This document shows positions 26,146-35,051 of a DNA stretch of 46,746 bases, in pieces. The DNA comes from CAYVIB01 sp964451365 (GTDB taxonomy: Bacteria; Pseudomonadota; Gammaproteobacteria; Pseudomonadales; Cellvibrionaceae): positions 1 through 46,746 of the forward strand of contig CAYVIB010000038.1 of NCBI GenBank assembly GCA_964451365.1, given 5' to 3'. Within the stretch, counting starts at the first letter, position 1. Each line of letters opens with the position of its first letter. The translations under genes and the position numbers were made by a program. Under the pieces are notes generated by a model. The model was given only the letters and a program-made list of their open reading frames with translations, made no database searches and was not told the origin of the DNA.

Positions 26146-26790
26146 TTATTCTGCTTCCGGAAGGCAAACTCCGGTGCCACCAAGGCCGCAATAGCCACCC
26201 GGATTTTTGGCCAGGTATTGCTGGTGGTATTCTTCCGCGTAATAAAATTCCCCCGCGGCAATGATTTCCGTCGTTATCCCGCCAAAGCCGGCTTCACGCA
26301 TGGCGGCGCCAAAGTTGTCGCGCGTGGATTCAGCAAGTCGTTTTTGTTGTTCGGAATAACAATAGATACCCGATCGGTACTGGGTGCCGATATCATTGCC
26401 CTGGCGCATTCCCTGAGTGGGATCATGCGCCTCCCAAAAAGCTTTCAGTAAGGCGGTGTAATCAACGTTGGCGGGGTCGAATACCACAAGGACTACCTCG
26501 TTGTGCCCGGTTCGGCCGGTGCATACTTCCTCATAGGTGGGATTGGGTGTATACCCGGCGCTGTAGCCGACGGCGGTGGTGTAGACGCCAGGCAGACTCC
26601 AGAATTTGCGTTCCGCGCCCCAAAAGCAACCCAACCCGAACATGGCAGTTCCCAGCCCTTGCGGGAAAGGCGGCTTGATTGGCGTCCCGAGTACATAGTG
26701 CTTTTCGGACGTGGCGATCGGCGTACTTCTGCCGGGAAGCGCAGTTTCCGGCTCCGGCATAACAGTTTTAGTCAGTTTGCTCATCATCAT
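26146..26790 (-). CDS. msrA: Peptide methionine sulfoxide reductase MsrA
   Basis: MsrA reduces Met-S-sulfoxide in proteins. The catalytic motif GCFWGAE is present (Cys55), followed by VGYSAGYTPNPTYEEVCTGRTGHNEVV and the AAGEFYYAEEYHQQYLAKNPGGYC block with the likely resolving Cys near the C-terminus (CGLGGTGVC). The N-terminal extension of about 45 residues (APIGxxxx-type MsrA, like E. coli MsrA) has no signal peptide. Length is 214 residues, typical of the long class. SD GAGGC. It is followed in the same direction, after a 353-bp gap, by hcp, with which it has no evident functional link. Confidence 0.95.
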   Translation of the reverse strand: MMMSKLTKTVMPEPETALPGRSTPIATSEKHYVLGTPIKPPFPQGLGTAMFGLGCFWGAERKFWSLPGVYTTAVGYSAGYTPNPTYEEVCTGRTGHNEVVLVVFDPANVDYTALLKAFWEAHDPTQGMRQGNDIGTQYRSGIYCYSEQQKRLAESTRDNFGAAMREAGFGGITTEIIAAGEFYYAEEYHQQYLAKNPGGYCGLGGTGVCLPEAE

Positions 26791-26805
26791 TGCCTCGCAT
26801 GACGT

Positions 26806-27426
26806 TTACGCCACCGACGGATCAAGGTCCAGAACCAGCCCGGAAGCGTTATGTGGATGGGGAACCGACCACTGCTCCCACTGGGCGCCCAGCTTGCTCA
26901 GGCATTTCGCCGCCATTTCGCTGAAAGGTGGGCGTCCGGGGTCTGTCAGTACCAATCGGGTGTCGCCCGCCTGGTACGCCCGCTTGGCCAGGTTGTACAA
27001 CGGTGACACCATGGAATCCCAAAAGCAGATATCGGCGCCTATAACCAGGTCGAAGTTTTCCAGGTCCGTCTTGCGTATTTTTTCGTAACGACACTTCCAG
27101 GGTTCGACTTTCACGCCGTTTATCTCGGCGTGATATATCAGGTAGGGAAATACCGTCTCGTCCGCGTCCAGCGATGTCACTTTCGCCTTGAATTTTTTTG
27201 CACAATAGATGCCCGCCAGCCCCCAGCCGCAGCCGATTTCCAGTACACGAGGCTTTTTGACCGGCGGAAATTCATTCAGGTAATCCATTAACAGGTAGGT
27301 TGACTTCCAAAACTTGTTTCCGTGAATCGTCGGTTCGCCGGTTGCTCTTCTCAACTTGCGAATGTCCGGATGACTGTTTTTCATGATCGTAAGACCGAAT
27401 GCCTTGCGTTGTAATTTTTCTGACAT
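26806..27426 (-). CDS. Class I SAM-dependent methyltransferase
   Basis: The start is set at the ATG at 27426 (MSEKLQRKAFGL) because AGGA lies 9 bp upstream; the longer frame reaches into a repeat. The 206-residue product has motif I VLEIGCGWGLAG, an acidic post-I residue (VTSLDADE) and motif IV FDLVIGADICFWDSM, in the style of protein lysine methyltransferases such as the METTL21/EEF2KMT-like group. The substrate cannot be predicted. It lies 15 bp before msrA on the same strand, so the two may be cotranscribed, and is divergent from ppx. Confidence 0.8.
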   Translation of the reverse strand: MSEKLQRKAFGLTIMKNSHPDIRKLRRATGEPTIHGNKFWKSTYLLMDYLNEFPPVKKPRVLEIGCGWGLAGIYCAKKFKAKVTSLDADETVFPYLIYHAEINGVKVEPWKCRYEKIRKTDLENFDLVIGADICFWDSMVSPLYNLAKRAYQAGDTRLVLTDPGRPPFSEMAAKCLSKLGAQWEQWSVPHPHNASGLVLDLDPSVA

Positions 27427-27484
27427 CTTTGCATCCTGAATTAAAGTCGGGAAAATGATGGAGAGCAGGCTTCTTTGCCCCAGT

Positions 27485-27550
27485 GTGTTTAAGGCCATTG
27501 TGTTTAAATGGCCAGTGTGTTTAAAGGCCCAGCATGTTTAAAGCCAGCAT
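27485..27550. repeat. Four degenerate 15-17-bp tandem repeats between divergent genes
   Basis: GTGTTTAA(A)(T)GGCC-type units start at 27485, 27500, 27517 and 27534 (the last as ATGTTTAAAGCC), spaced 15, 17 and 17 bp. They fill the intergenic region between the methyltransferase gene and ppx. The units keep TTTAA plus a GCC-containing end while other positions drift. The array could be a multi-site operator or a minisatellite; copy number may vary between strains. Confidence 0.65.
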
Positions 27551-27601
27551 GGCATAATCCGAATTATTGATCGGCAACCGCTGGACGGGGCACACAATAT
27601 A

Positions 27602-29095
27602 ATGTCATTGGCAGAACCGCAATTCGAATCTCCTTATTTTGCTTCCGTGGATCTGGGTTCCAACAGCTTTCACTTGCTGGTGGTGCGAATCAATGGTGTG
27701 CAGGTGGATATCGTCGATCGCGAAAAAGAGATGGTGCAAATCGCGCGCGGCCTCGACAGTAACGGCTTTTTAAGTGAGGACGCGCAGGGTCGCGCCATCG
27801 CCTGCCTTGAACGATTTGCGGAGAGGCTGCGGGATATCCCCTCGTCCCAGATTCGCGTGGTGGGCACCAAAACCCTGCGCGCGGCAAGTAATTCAGAGGA
27901 CTTCCTGCGGCGGGCGGAACGGGCACTGCGGGCACCTATCCAGATTATTTCCGGCTATGAAGAGGCCCGCCTGGTTTACGCCGGCCTCGCCCATTCTGTC
28001 ACCAATGATCATTCACAGCGCCTGGTGGTGGACATCGGCGGTGGCAGTACCGAATTCATTATCGGCCGGGATGATTCACCGCAACTGATGGAAAGCCTCG
28101 ACCTGGGCTGCGTCACCTATTCGGAAAATTATATCCTGCACGACGGCGGTGTCAGCGTAAAAACCATGAAGCGCGCTTATGTCACCGCCTGTTCCGAAAT
28201 CGAGGAAATCCGCAAAAACTATTTACGCACCGGCTGGAAAATTGCGTACGGCACCTCCGGAACGGTGCGGGCCATTGCCGAACTGCTCACCGCCCAGGAC
28301 GGGGGCGCGGTGATCACCAAACCCTCACTGGATGAACTCGTTCAGGCCACCATCAAACACGGTGGCATCAATTCCTCATCGCTACCGGAATTAAGAAAGC
28401 AAGTACTACCGGCGGGCCTGGCAATTCTGCAGGCGGTTTTTGATCAGTTGAAACTGGACAAGATACACGTCGCCAATTCCACATTGAAGGAGGGCCTGGT
28501 ATACGACACCATTGGTCGTCTTACCGATGATGACGCGCGGGTGACGACGGTCGAAAAACTGCAGCACCAGTACGAAATCGACACAGCGCAAGCGGTGCGT
28601 GTTGCCAATGCGGCGCGGCATTTCTGGAAACAGACAGGCGGCCCACCACTGCCAGCTGTTTCGCGCACTAAAATCCTCCGCTGGGCGGCGGCACTGCACG
28701 AAATCGGTTTGAGCATTTCCCATTCGGGTTATCATCATCACGGCTACTACATTCTTCGCCACAGTGACCTGGCGGGATTTGGCCGTTACGAGCAGCACAT
28801 ACTGGCCAACCTGGTGCGCTCCCACCGGCGCAAACTCGACCCGGCCAGGTTCGAGGGAATGGACGAAGCCGCGCTGGCCGCTTTCATCCCCCTGGTGATT
28901 TGCCTGCGGCTGGCGGCGCTGCTGCACCGGCGACGGGAAGATCTCGAAACGCTGCCCACCCTGGGTTATCAGGAAAAGATTTTCTCGCTACAGTTTGAAA
29001 CGCGCTGGCTGGAAGACCATCCTCTTACCCTTGCGGGGCTGGAGCAGGAAGCGGAATACTATCGCCAGATCGGGCTTTCGCTGAGATTCAATTGA
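27602..29095 (+). CDS. ppx: Exopolyphosphatase Ppx/GppA family
   Basis: The enzyme hydrolyses terminal phosphate from polyphosphate, or pppGpp in the GppA branch. The 497-residue protein has the ASKHA phosphate-1 motif SVDLGSNSFHLLV, the VVGTKTLRAASN segment, phosphate-2 VVDIGGGSTEFI, and the C-terminal HD-like domain (AAALHEIGLSISHSGYHHHGYYIL, then RSHRRKLD). The C-terminal domain and length of about 500 residues fit Ppx or GppA; the assignment as Ppx is the usual one for this context but is not proven. It is followed by a J-domain protein gene 11 bp downstream. Confidence 0.92.
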   Translation: MSLAEPQFESPYFASVDLGSNSFHLLVVRINGVQVDIVDREKEMVQIARGLDSNGFLSEDAQGRAIACLERFAERLRDIPSSQIRVVGTKTLRAASNSEDFLRRAERALRAPIQIISGYEEARLVYAGLAHSVTNDHSQRLVVDIGGGSTEFIIGRDDSPQLMESLDLGCVTYSENYILHDGGVSVKTMKRAYVTACSEIEEIRKNYLRTGWKIAYGTSGTVRAIAELLTAQDGGAVITKPSLDELVQATIKHGGINSSSLPELRKQVLPAGLAILQAVFDQLKLDKIHVANSTLKEGLVYDTIGRLTDDDARVTTVEKLQHQYEIDTAQAVRVANAARHFWKQTGGPPLPAVSRTKILRWAAALHEIGLSISHSGYHHHGYYILRHSDLAGFGRYEQHILANLVRSHRRKLDPARFEGMDEAALAAFIPLVICLRLAALLHRRREDLETLPTLGYQEKIFSLQFETRWLEDHPLTLAGLEQEAEYYRQIGLSLRFN

Positions 29096-29106
29096 ACTGG
29101 TAAATT

Positions 29107-29820
29107 ATGATAATAAGACTTCTTTTTGCCATCGCTATCCTGGCGGCGCTCTACTGGCTCTACAAATACCTGCGCGCGGCGAATCCCGGGGAACGGAAAA
29201 AGCTGATCCTCAAATACGCCTTCTGGGGCCTGATTGCCATTACCGTACTGGCCGTGGTTACCGGTCGAATGCACTGGCTCGGCATTGTGTTCGCCGCCCT
29301 GCTCGGTTTTATCAAGTTTGGCCTCAGTACTTTTTTGCGATTCCTGCCGGTACTTAAAATGATCGGCGCCAGCCAGGCCTTCAATAATCCTGTATTTAAA
29401 ACCTCACATATTGAAGCGCGGCTCGACCTGGCCCGGGGCACGATTGAAGGCAGTGTTATCGCCGGCCCCCACGCCGGCAAGCGGCTGGACGAACTCAGCG
29501 CGAGCGAACTGGACGAACTGGCAAACCATTACCGCGACATCGACAAGCGCTCCTATTACCTGATCATGGTGGTCAGGCAGCGCCAGGGCGGACAGCAGTA
29601 CAGCGCCGGAGGCAATCGCAATACATACTCCGATGCGGGAACACCTTCGATCAAGGAAGCCTTGCAAATTCTTGGATTGGAGGGCACACCCAGCAAGGAC
29701 GAAATTATCCAGGCCCATCGGCGACTGATACAGAAACTGCACCCCGACCGGGGTGGCAATGACTACTTGGCGTCGCGGGTGAATCTGGCGAAGGATGTTT
29801 TATTGAATTCCTTCAAGTAA
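29107..29820 (+). CDS. Membrane-anchored J-domain protein
   Basis: The 237-residue product has an N-terminal transmembrane helix (about 3-18), a second hydrophobic region (about 38-73), a cytosolic linker and a C-terminal J domain of about 60 residues with the HPD motif at 212-214 (IQKLHPDRGGNDYLA). The domain order resembles TIM14/PAM18-like DnaJ proteins, in which the J domain lies at the C-terminus. It probably recruits and stimulates DnaK near the inner membrane. It follows ppx by 11 bp and is presumably cotranscribed. Confidence 0.85.
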   Translation: MIIRLLFAIAILAALYWLYKYLRAANPGERKKLILKYAFWGLIAITVLAVVTGRMHWLGIVFAALLGFIKFGLSTFLRFLPVLKMIGASQAFNNPVFKTSHIEARLDLARGTIEGSVIAGPHAGKRLDELSASELDELANHYRDIDKRSYYLIMVVRQRQGGQQYSAGGNRNTYSDAGTPSIKEALQILGLEGTPSKDEIIQAHRRLIQKLHPDRGGNDYLASRVNLAKDVLLNSFK

Positions 29821-30030
29821 CCAAATCATTTTTGTGGGCACGAAGCGGAGGAACTGCGGGATGGTGGCCCCGCATTCCGCAGTCCCGCACACAATTGGTG
29901 AAAATCCGGAGCAGCGGGTTGAGTTTAATAAGACCGTGCCGCCGAACCGACCTACCATGGTCTTTTTCGGCAAGACCGGCTTAAGGAAGAGCCATTTGTG
30001 TCTGAGCTCCAAAAAAAAGAACCACCAACA
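29821..30030. other. Convergent intergenic region with imperfect hairpins
   Basis: These are 210 bp between the ends of the J-domain gene and cmoM. Open frames exist on both strands but lack start signals and family likeness. ACTGCGG (29853-29859) pairs with CCGCAGT (29877-29883) within a longer TGTGGG...CCCGCACA arrangement, and an A8 run at 30010-30017 reads as T8 on the minus strand just after cmoM. The hairpin could serve the J-domain gene and the T-run could belong to cmoM termination. Confidence 0.4.
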
Positions 30031-30834
30031 CTAGGCCTTACGACAAAGGAAATGAACGTAGCGACCAAGACGCCAAAAGGGTTCCCGCCTGGAATATTCC
30101 AACTCCTTTTGCAGCAATATTTCCGGCTCCCGTTCCCTTTCCCGGCGGTCCAACACATAGTCGTGAAAAACCCGCACGCCACTTTTGCAGACCAGTTCCA
30201 ACGAATGCTCTTCCACCCATTGTCGAACCTGCTCCGGTGTTTGCGGGTTGATCGGCGTCAGGCTGCCCCGAAAGGCTTTGAATTGCTCACCACTGAAGCG
30301 GGAAAAATTCGTCCGCAGCAGGTTTTTAAATTCCAGGCCGTGAAAGTTGTAAAACAACAGCGAGAAATAACCTCCCGGCCTCAACAGGGGAAACAGGGAA
30401 TCGAACACCGCGCGCGGTTCGGCGAGCCATTCGATTACTGCATGGCAGACAACCAAGTCGAACTGGCGGCCGGCAAACTGATCCTTCAGGCTTTGCAGCG
30501 GCTGTTGCAGGAAACTCACCCGTTCTCTCATTTTCATGTCTGGCGATTCTTCCAGTCGTCGCCTGGCAAACGCCAGCATCTCGCCGGATATGTCGTTCAA
30601 CACCACATAATGACCGAGCCCTGCAAATTCCAGGGAAAAATGCCCCTGCCCTGCGCCCGCATCCAAAACCTGCAAGCCCTGCCCGGCGTGTAAATCCGGA
30701 ACAAACTCCAGCAAGTCCCTTTTCAGCACTTCCAGCCGTATTCTGCCTTTCAAGCTGGCGTAAACGTTGCGGGAAAAACGTTCTGCCAGGCCATCAAAAT
30801 TTCTGTCCCGCGCGGAATTTTCAAAGCGGCTCAT
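30031..30834 (-). CDS. cmoM: tRNA 5-carboxymethoxyuridine methyltransferase CmoM
   Basis: CmoM uses SAM to methylate the carboxyl of cmo5U34 in certain tRNAs, giving mcmo5U. The 267 residues match the E. coli protein pattern closely: DRNFDGLAERFSRNVYASLKG at the start, LQVLDAGAGQGHFSLEFA (motif I), VCHAVIEWLAEPRAVFDSLF, LRPGGYFSLLFYNFHGLEFKN, and the signature end GVRVFHDYVLDRRERERE, then EPFWRLGRYVHFLCRK. CmoA and CmoB, which make the substrate modification, are encoded 6-8 kb away, so the whole pathway is local. It is divergent from the M16C peptidase gene. Confidence 0.9.
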   Translation of the reverse strand: MSRFENSARDRNFDGLAERFSRNVYASLKGRIRLEVLKRDLLEFVPDLHAGQGLQVLDAGAGQGHFSLEFAGLGHYVVLNDISGEMLAFARRRLEESPDMKMRERVSFLQQPLQSLKDQFAGRQFDLVVCHAVIEWLAEPRAVFDSLFPLLRPGGYFSLLFYNFHGLEFKNLLRTNFSRFSGEQFKAFRGSLTPINPQTPEQVRQWVEEHSLELVCKSGVRVFHDYVLDRREREREPEILLQKELEYSRREPFWRLGRYVHFLCRKA

Positions 30835-30947
30835 AGGTCAATCATTCTGTTTACAAATTTACCGGCAAGATTCCGGCATTGAATTCCCACACTCATGCGT
30901 TTAAATTGCTCTTTTAAACCATGAACACTCCAACCAAAGAGGTAGCT

Positions 30948-33869
30948 ATGCCTGTCACCCCTTCCTGCCATCCGTCCTTTCGCCTGCTTCGCCAACACCA
31001 GATCGGTTCTCTGAATATCCAGGTAGAAGAGTTTGAGCATATCGCAACGGGGGCCCAGCATATTCACCTCGCTGCCGACAATCCGGAAAATGTCTTCCTG
31101 GTGGCCCTGCGCACCGTGCCAAAGGATTCCACCGGTGTCGCCCATATTCTTGAACACACGGCTTTATGCGGCAGCCAAAAATATCCGGTGCGCGACCCGT
31201 TTTTTATGATGACCCGGCGTTCGCTAAACACGTTTATGAATGCCTTCACCAGTTCCGACTGGACGGCCTACCCTTTTGCCAGCATGAACCGCAAGGATTA
31301 CAACAACCTGCTCGACGTGTATCTGGACGCGGTATTTTTCTCCCGGCTCGATCCGCTGGATTTCGCCCAGGAAGGCCACCGGCTGGAATTCGAAAAAGCC
31401 GATGACGCCAGTTCCCCGCTGGTGTACAAGGGCGTGGTATACAACGAGATGAAAGGGGCCATGAGTTCCGTGCCGGCGCAGTTGTGGCACACGCTGACAA
31501 AACATCTTTATCCCACCTCCACTTACCACTACAACAGTGGCGGCGACCCCGAGGCCATTCCGGATTTAAGCTACGACCAGTTGTTGGCGTTTTACCACAG
31601 CCATTACCACCCCAGCAATGCCATTTTTATGACCTACGGCGATATTCCCGCGGCAGAATTGCAGGCAAAATTCGAAACCCGGGCGCTCAGCCAGTTCGAA
31701 CGCCTCGACCACCAGATTTCCGTGCCGGATGAAAAACGCTATTACTCGCCGATCCGGGTGCAGGAAAGTTACCCGTTCAACGAGGAAAACACTCAACGCA
31801 AGACCCATGTGGTTATCGGTTGGCTGTTGGGCAAAACCACCAACCTGGAAGAAAGCCTGCGGGCAAAATTATTATCCAGCGTATTGCTGGACAACAGCGC
31901 AACGCCATTGATGCACGCACTGGAAACCTCCGAGTTGGGAAGTTCCCCCTCGCCACTGTGCGGACTGGACGACTCGCAAAAAGAATTGTTGTTTGTCTGC
32001 GGCCTGGAGGGTTGCGAAGACAAATCCGCCGAGGAAATAGAAGCGCTGGTTTTTTCCGTTCTCAACAAAGTCGCCGGGGAAGGCATTCCACAGGAAGACG
32101 TGGAAGCGGCACTGCACCAGTTGGAATTGCACCAGCGGGAAATCGGCGGCGGCAGTTATCCTTACGGGCTGCAACTTATCCTGACCGCGCTGACTGCCGC
32201 GACCCACCGGGGCGATCCGGTTAAACTGCTGGACGTGGACAATACGCTGGCGCAACTGCGCAAAGATATTCAGGACCCGGATTTTATCAAGAACCTCGCC
32301 CGCCAATGGCTGATTGACAACCCACACTACGTTCGCCTGACGATGACACCGGACAATCAAATCAACTCACACAAGGAAGCCGCGGAAAAATTGAAATTGG
32401 CAATAGTGAAGGAAAAGCTGTCGCAGGAGGAAAAACAACAAATTGTTACGTTGTCAGCCGCCCTGAAAACGCGCCAGGACGGCCAGGAAGATGAAAGTAT
32501 TCTGCCCAAGGTCACGCTCGCCGATGTGCCAAAACAGGAAATTACCCTTGGTTCCACCAGGGAAAAAATTGACAGTTGCACATTAACCAGTTACGCCACC
32601 GGCACCAATGGACTGGTGTATCAACAGGCGGTTTTTGACTTTCCCACACTGGAAGATGAACTGCTTTGCACCCTCCCCCTGTACAGCACCTGTGTTACCG
32701 AAGTGGGCGTTGGGGAAAAAGATTACCTGACGACACAAAAATGGCAGACCCGGGTCAGCGGCGGAGTCAATGCCTACAGCTCGATCCGGGGCCAGGCCGA
32801 CGATATTCATACCGTCAATGGTTACTTTACCTTTTCCGGTAAGGCACTCAACCGTAATCACGACGAATTAACTGAATTGATGAAGGAAACAATTTATCAG
32901 GTCCGGTTCACGGAAAAAAATCGTCTCAAGGACCTGGTAAGCCAGTTGCGTTCGGTGCGGGAGCAAGGTGTCGTCGGCAGCGGCCACTCCCTGGCCATGC
33001 TGGCGGCGTCGGCGGGCATCTGCGCCACTGCCAAGCTCAGCCACAATTTAGCTGGCCTTGCCGGAACCAGGGCACTGAAAAAACTGGATGAGTCGCTTAA
33101 AAATACGAGCGAACTGGATGCACTTTCCGAAAAGTTGACGGCGCTACATCAACAAATCATTAAAATGCCGATGCAATTGTTGCTGGTGGGAGAGGATGCG
33201 AGCCTGAACGAATTTAAACAAAACTGCCGGCAATTGATCGCGCCGGAATCGGCAAGCAGTGAAGACCGGTTTTCACTGGCCAAAGTCAACGAAAAAGTTA
33301 ATGAAGCCTGGCTGACAAACTCCGATGTCAGCTACTGTGCCAAAGCTTTTCCAACCGTGGCCATGGATCACGAAGATTCGGCCGCGCTGGTGGTGCTGGG
33401 GGGATTCCTGCGTAATGGGTATCTGCACAAGGCAATCCGCGAGCAAGGCGGGGCCTATGGCGGTGGCGCGACGCAGGATAATAATTCCGCCGCCTTTTGC
33501 TTTTATTCCTATCGCGATCCGCGCCTGCTGGAAACGCTTGATGATTTCGATAAATCGATCCAATGGCTGTTGGATACCGACCATTCATGGCAGCGGGTGG
33601 AGGAAGCGATACTCGGCGTGGTTTCCTCACTCGACAAGTCAGAGTCTCCCGCCGGCAGGGCAAAGCGCCTCTTCCACGCGGAACTGCACGGCAGAACGCT
33701 CGAGCGCCGCCAGCGCTTTCGTGAAAGAGTGCTGGCGACAACACAGGAGGATTTAAAAAGAGTGGCGGAAAAATATTTAATTTCCAGCAACGCCAACACC
33801 GCCGTCGTAACCGGCTTCGGTAAAAGGCAACAAGTGGAGTCACACGGCCTGCGGGTAAACGAGTTATAG
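30948..33869 (+). CDS. M16C-family metallopeptidase (presequence-protease-like)
   Basis: This is a zinc peptidase of the PreP/M16C type, made of four homologous domains that enclose peptides in a chamber. The start at 30948 is preferred because AGAGG lies 5 bp before it; an ATG at 30921 has no SD. The 973-residue protein has the inverted zinc motif HILEH (66-70), with a distal Glu in YNEMKGAMSSVPAQLWH, and the PreP landmarks TVPKDSTGVAHILEHTALCG and FMMTRRSLNTFMNAFTSSDWTAYPF. No signal peptide is seen, so it is probably cytosolic and clears peptides. The second half ends with the R/Y motif region (REQGGAYGGGA). Confidence 0.92.
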   Translation: MPVTPSCHPSFRLLRQHQIGSLNIQVEEFEHIATGAQHIHLAADNPENVFLVALRTVPKDSTGVAHILEHTALCGSQKYPVRDPFFMMTRRSLNTFMNAFTSSDWTAYPFASMNRKDYNNLLDVYLDAVFFSRLDPLDFAQEGHRLEFEKADDASSPLVYKGVVYNEMKGAMSSVPAQLWHTLTKHLYPTSTYHYNSGGDPEAIPDLSYDQLLAFYHSHYHPSNAIFMTYGDIPAAELQAKFETRALSQFERLDHQISVPDEKRYYSPIRVQESYPFNEENTQRKTHVVIGWLLGKTTNLEESLRAKLLSSVLLDNSATPLMHALETSELGSSPSPLCGLDDSQKELLFVCGLEGCEDKSAEEIEALVFSVLNKVAGEGIPQEDVEAALHQLELHQREIGGGSYPYGLQLILTALTAATHRGDPVKLLDVDNTLAQLRKDIQDPDFIKNLARQWLIDNPHYVRLTMTPDNQINSHKEAAEKLKLAIVKEKLSQEEKQQIVTLSAALKTRQDGQEDESILPKVTLADVPKQEITLGSTREKIDSCTLTSYATGTNGLVYQQAVFDFPTLEDELLCTLPLYSTCVTEVGVGEKDYLTTQKWQTRVSGGVNAYSSIRGQADDIHTVNGYFTFSGKALNRNHDELTELMKETIYQVRFTEKNRLKDLVSQLRSVREQGVVGSGHSLAMLAASAGICATAKLSHNLAGLAGTRALKKLDESLKNTSELDALSEKLTALHQQIIKMPMQLLLVGEDASLNEFKQNCRQLIAPESASSEDRFSLAKVNEKVNEAWLTNSDVSYCAKAFPTVAMDHEDSAALVVLGGFLRNGYLHKAIREQGGAYGGGATQDNNSAAFCFYSYRDPRLLETLDDFDKSIQWLLDTDHSWQRVEEAILGVVSSLDKSESPAGRAKRLFHAELHGRTLERRQRFRERVLATTQEDLKRVAEKYLISSNANTAVVTGFGKRQQVESHGLRVNEL

Positions 33870-33882
33870 GAAGTTTTTTGGC

Positions 33883-34305
33883 ATGAACATGTTTGAATCG
33901 ACCATCCAGCCACGTTTTAACGAAACCGATGCCCTCGGCCATATCAGTAATACCGTAATGCCGAGTTGGTTCGAAATCGCGCGCGTACCGGTTTTTAAAA
34001 TTGTTCATCCTCCGATGTCGGTGGAGGACTGGCCCATTATTGTCGCGCGGGTGGAAGTCGATTATATCCGGCAGGTTCATATGGGAAAGGACGTAACGAT
34101 CAAAACCGGCGTGGAAAAAGTCGGCACCAAATCGTTTACGGTTTACCAGGAAGCCTGGCAGAACGGGAAAATTGCGGCGTCCGGCCGAACCGTTTTGGTT
34201 TATTTTGATTACAGCAAGAATGCGACAGTGGCTATTCCGGACGATATCAAGGAGCAGCTCGAAGAGCTGAAACAGAAATGCTTTTCTTCCGGGTGTCGGT
34301 ATTAG
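33883..34305 (+). CDS. Hotdog-fold acyl-CoA thioesterase (YbgC-like)
   Basis: The 140-residue protein is of the 4-hydroxybenzoyl-CoA thioesterase class. The motif RFNETDALGHISNTVMPSWFEIAR holds the usual catalytic Asp/Glu region of this group. A central beta sheet (VARVEVDYIRQVHMGKDVTIKTGVEKVGTKSFTV) and ASGRTVLVYFDY follow. It probably hydrolyses a small acyl-CoA thioester in the cytoplasm; the substrate is unknown. It lies 13 bp after the M16C peptidase gene, likely in one operon, and converges on the histidine kinase gene with a repeat between them. Confidence 0.88.
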   Translation: MNMFESTIQPRFNETDALGHISNTVMPSWFEIARVPVFKIVHPPMSVEDWPIIVARVEVDYIRQVHMGKDVTIKTGVEKVGTKSFTVYQEAWQNGKIAASGRTVLVYFDYSKNATVAIPDDIKEQLEELKQKCFSSGCRY

Positions 34306-34315
34306 GGGATATATT

Positions 34316-34366
34316 AATGGCGGGGGCGCCCGAAGTGTCGGACCATTATTTATCCGCCTTACGGGA
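34316..34366 (-). repeat. Dispersed repeat copy at the end of the histidine kinase gene
   Basis: Read on the minus strand, this 51-bp block matches the plus-strand block at 42129-42180 at about 46 of 52 aligned positions, including the unbroken core ATGGTCCGACACTTCGGGCG. It lies between convergent genes, and the stop codon of the histidine kinase gene (TAA at 34361-34359) falls inside it. It lacks the second palindrome half that is present at the 42.1-kb copy. It is probably a REP-like interspersed element. Confidence 0.8.
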
Positions 34367-35051
34367 TAAACACCTTGAAAACCCCACCACCCAGCGGCTC
34401 GCCATTTGCCAACCGGATATAACCCCGCTCCTCTGCCTGGCGATGAAAATAGGCAATTTTGCCCGCGAAGTACAAACCCAGATGCGTGGTGTTGTCACTC
34501 AGGCGGGCTTCTTCCACCATCACGGCCGGATCGCTGAGCATATGTTCGGGAAAACCCTGGCCGTCATCCGCGATCATCAGACAAAGCCGGTTGTCTTCAA
34601 TTTTGGCTGAGATAGTTATCGCCGATTTGGTGTAGCGCACCGCATTGACAAGGATATTGTGAACCAGCGTGCCAAGCAGGTCCTGATCGTAATACCAGAC
34701 CAGGTTGGGATTACAATCCACAGTTAGTTTTATACTGGAGGAGTCCAGCAGAATTTGATTGCGCGCCACCTGCTCTTCCAGCAAATCCATCACGTAATGC
34801 TCATCTATGCGTACCGGCAAAAAATTATTTTGCATCCGGTAAAGCGTCAGCAATTGCACAAGATCGCTATTAATGCGCGAGGCTTCGTAATGAAGATTAT
34901 TAAAATGCTGAATGGCTGACTTGTCCTGCTCCGCTGTCTGGTCTATCAGTTGCTCGATCGATGACAGCAGCATACCGACGGAGTTTTTCATATCGTGCAC
35001 GCTGGAAGCCAGCACCAGGGAGAAGTCAATATTATCTTCTTTATCGCTCAT
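34359..35051 (-). CDS. Small cytosolic sensor histidine kinase
   Basis: The 230 residues have no membrane segment or sensory domain. The phosphoacceptor region ASSVHDMKNSVGMLLSSIEQL (His19) is of the HDxKN type, followed by a dimerisation helix pair and a catalytic ATPase domain with N box HNILVNAVRYT, G1 DDGQGFP and the LGLYFAGKIAYFH G2 area. It probably phosphorylates the receiver-TPR regulator encoded just upstream, since its ATG overlaps that gene's stop by 4 bp. The signal is unknown. The last codons and stop lie inside a dispersed repeat. Confidence 0.88.
   Translation of the reverse strand: MSDKEDNIDFSLVLASSVHDMKNSVGMLLSSIEQLIDQTAEQDKSAIQHFNNLHYEASRINSDLVQLLTLYRMQNNFLPVRIDEHYVMDLLEEQVARNQILLDSSSIKLTVDCNPNLVWYYDQDLLGTLVHNILVNAVRYTKSAITISAKIEDNRLCLMIADDGQGFPEHMLSDPAVMVEEARLSDNTTHLGLYFAGKIAYFHRQAEERGYIRLANGEPLGGGVFKVFIP

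Noticed and set aside
29834..30034. 66-residue plus-strand frame and overlapping 70-residue minus-strand frame between the J-domain gene and cmoM
   Set aside because: Both strands are open, neither has an SD or a recognisable domain, and the region holds hairpins; treated as intergenic.
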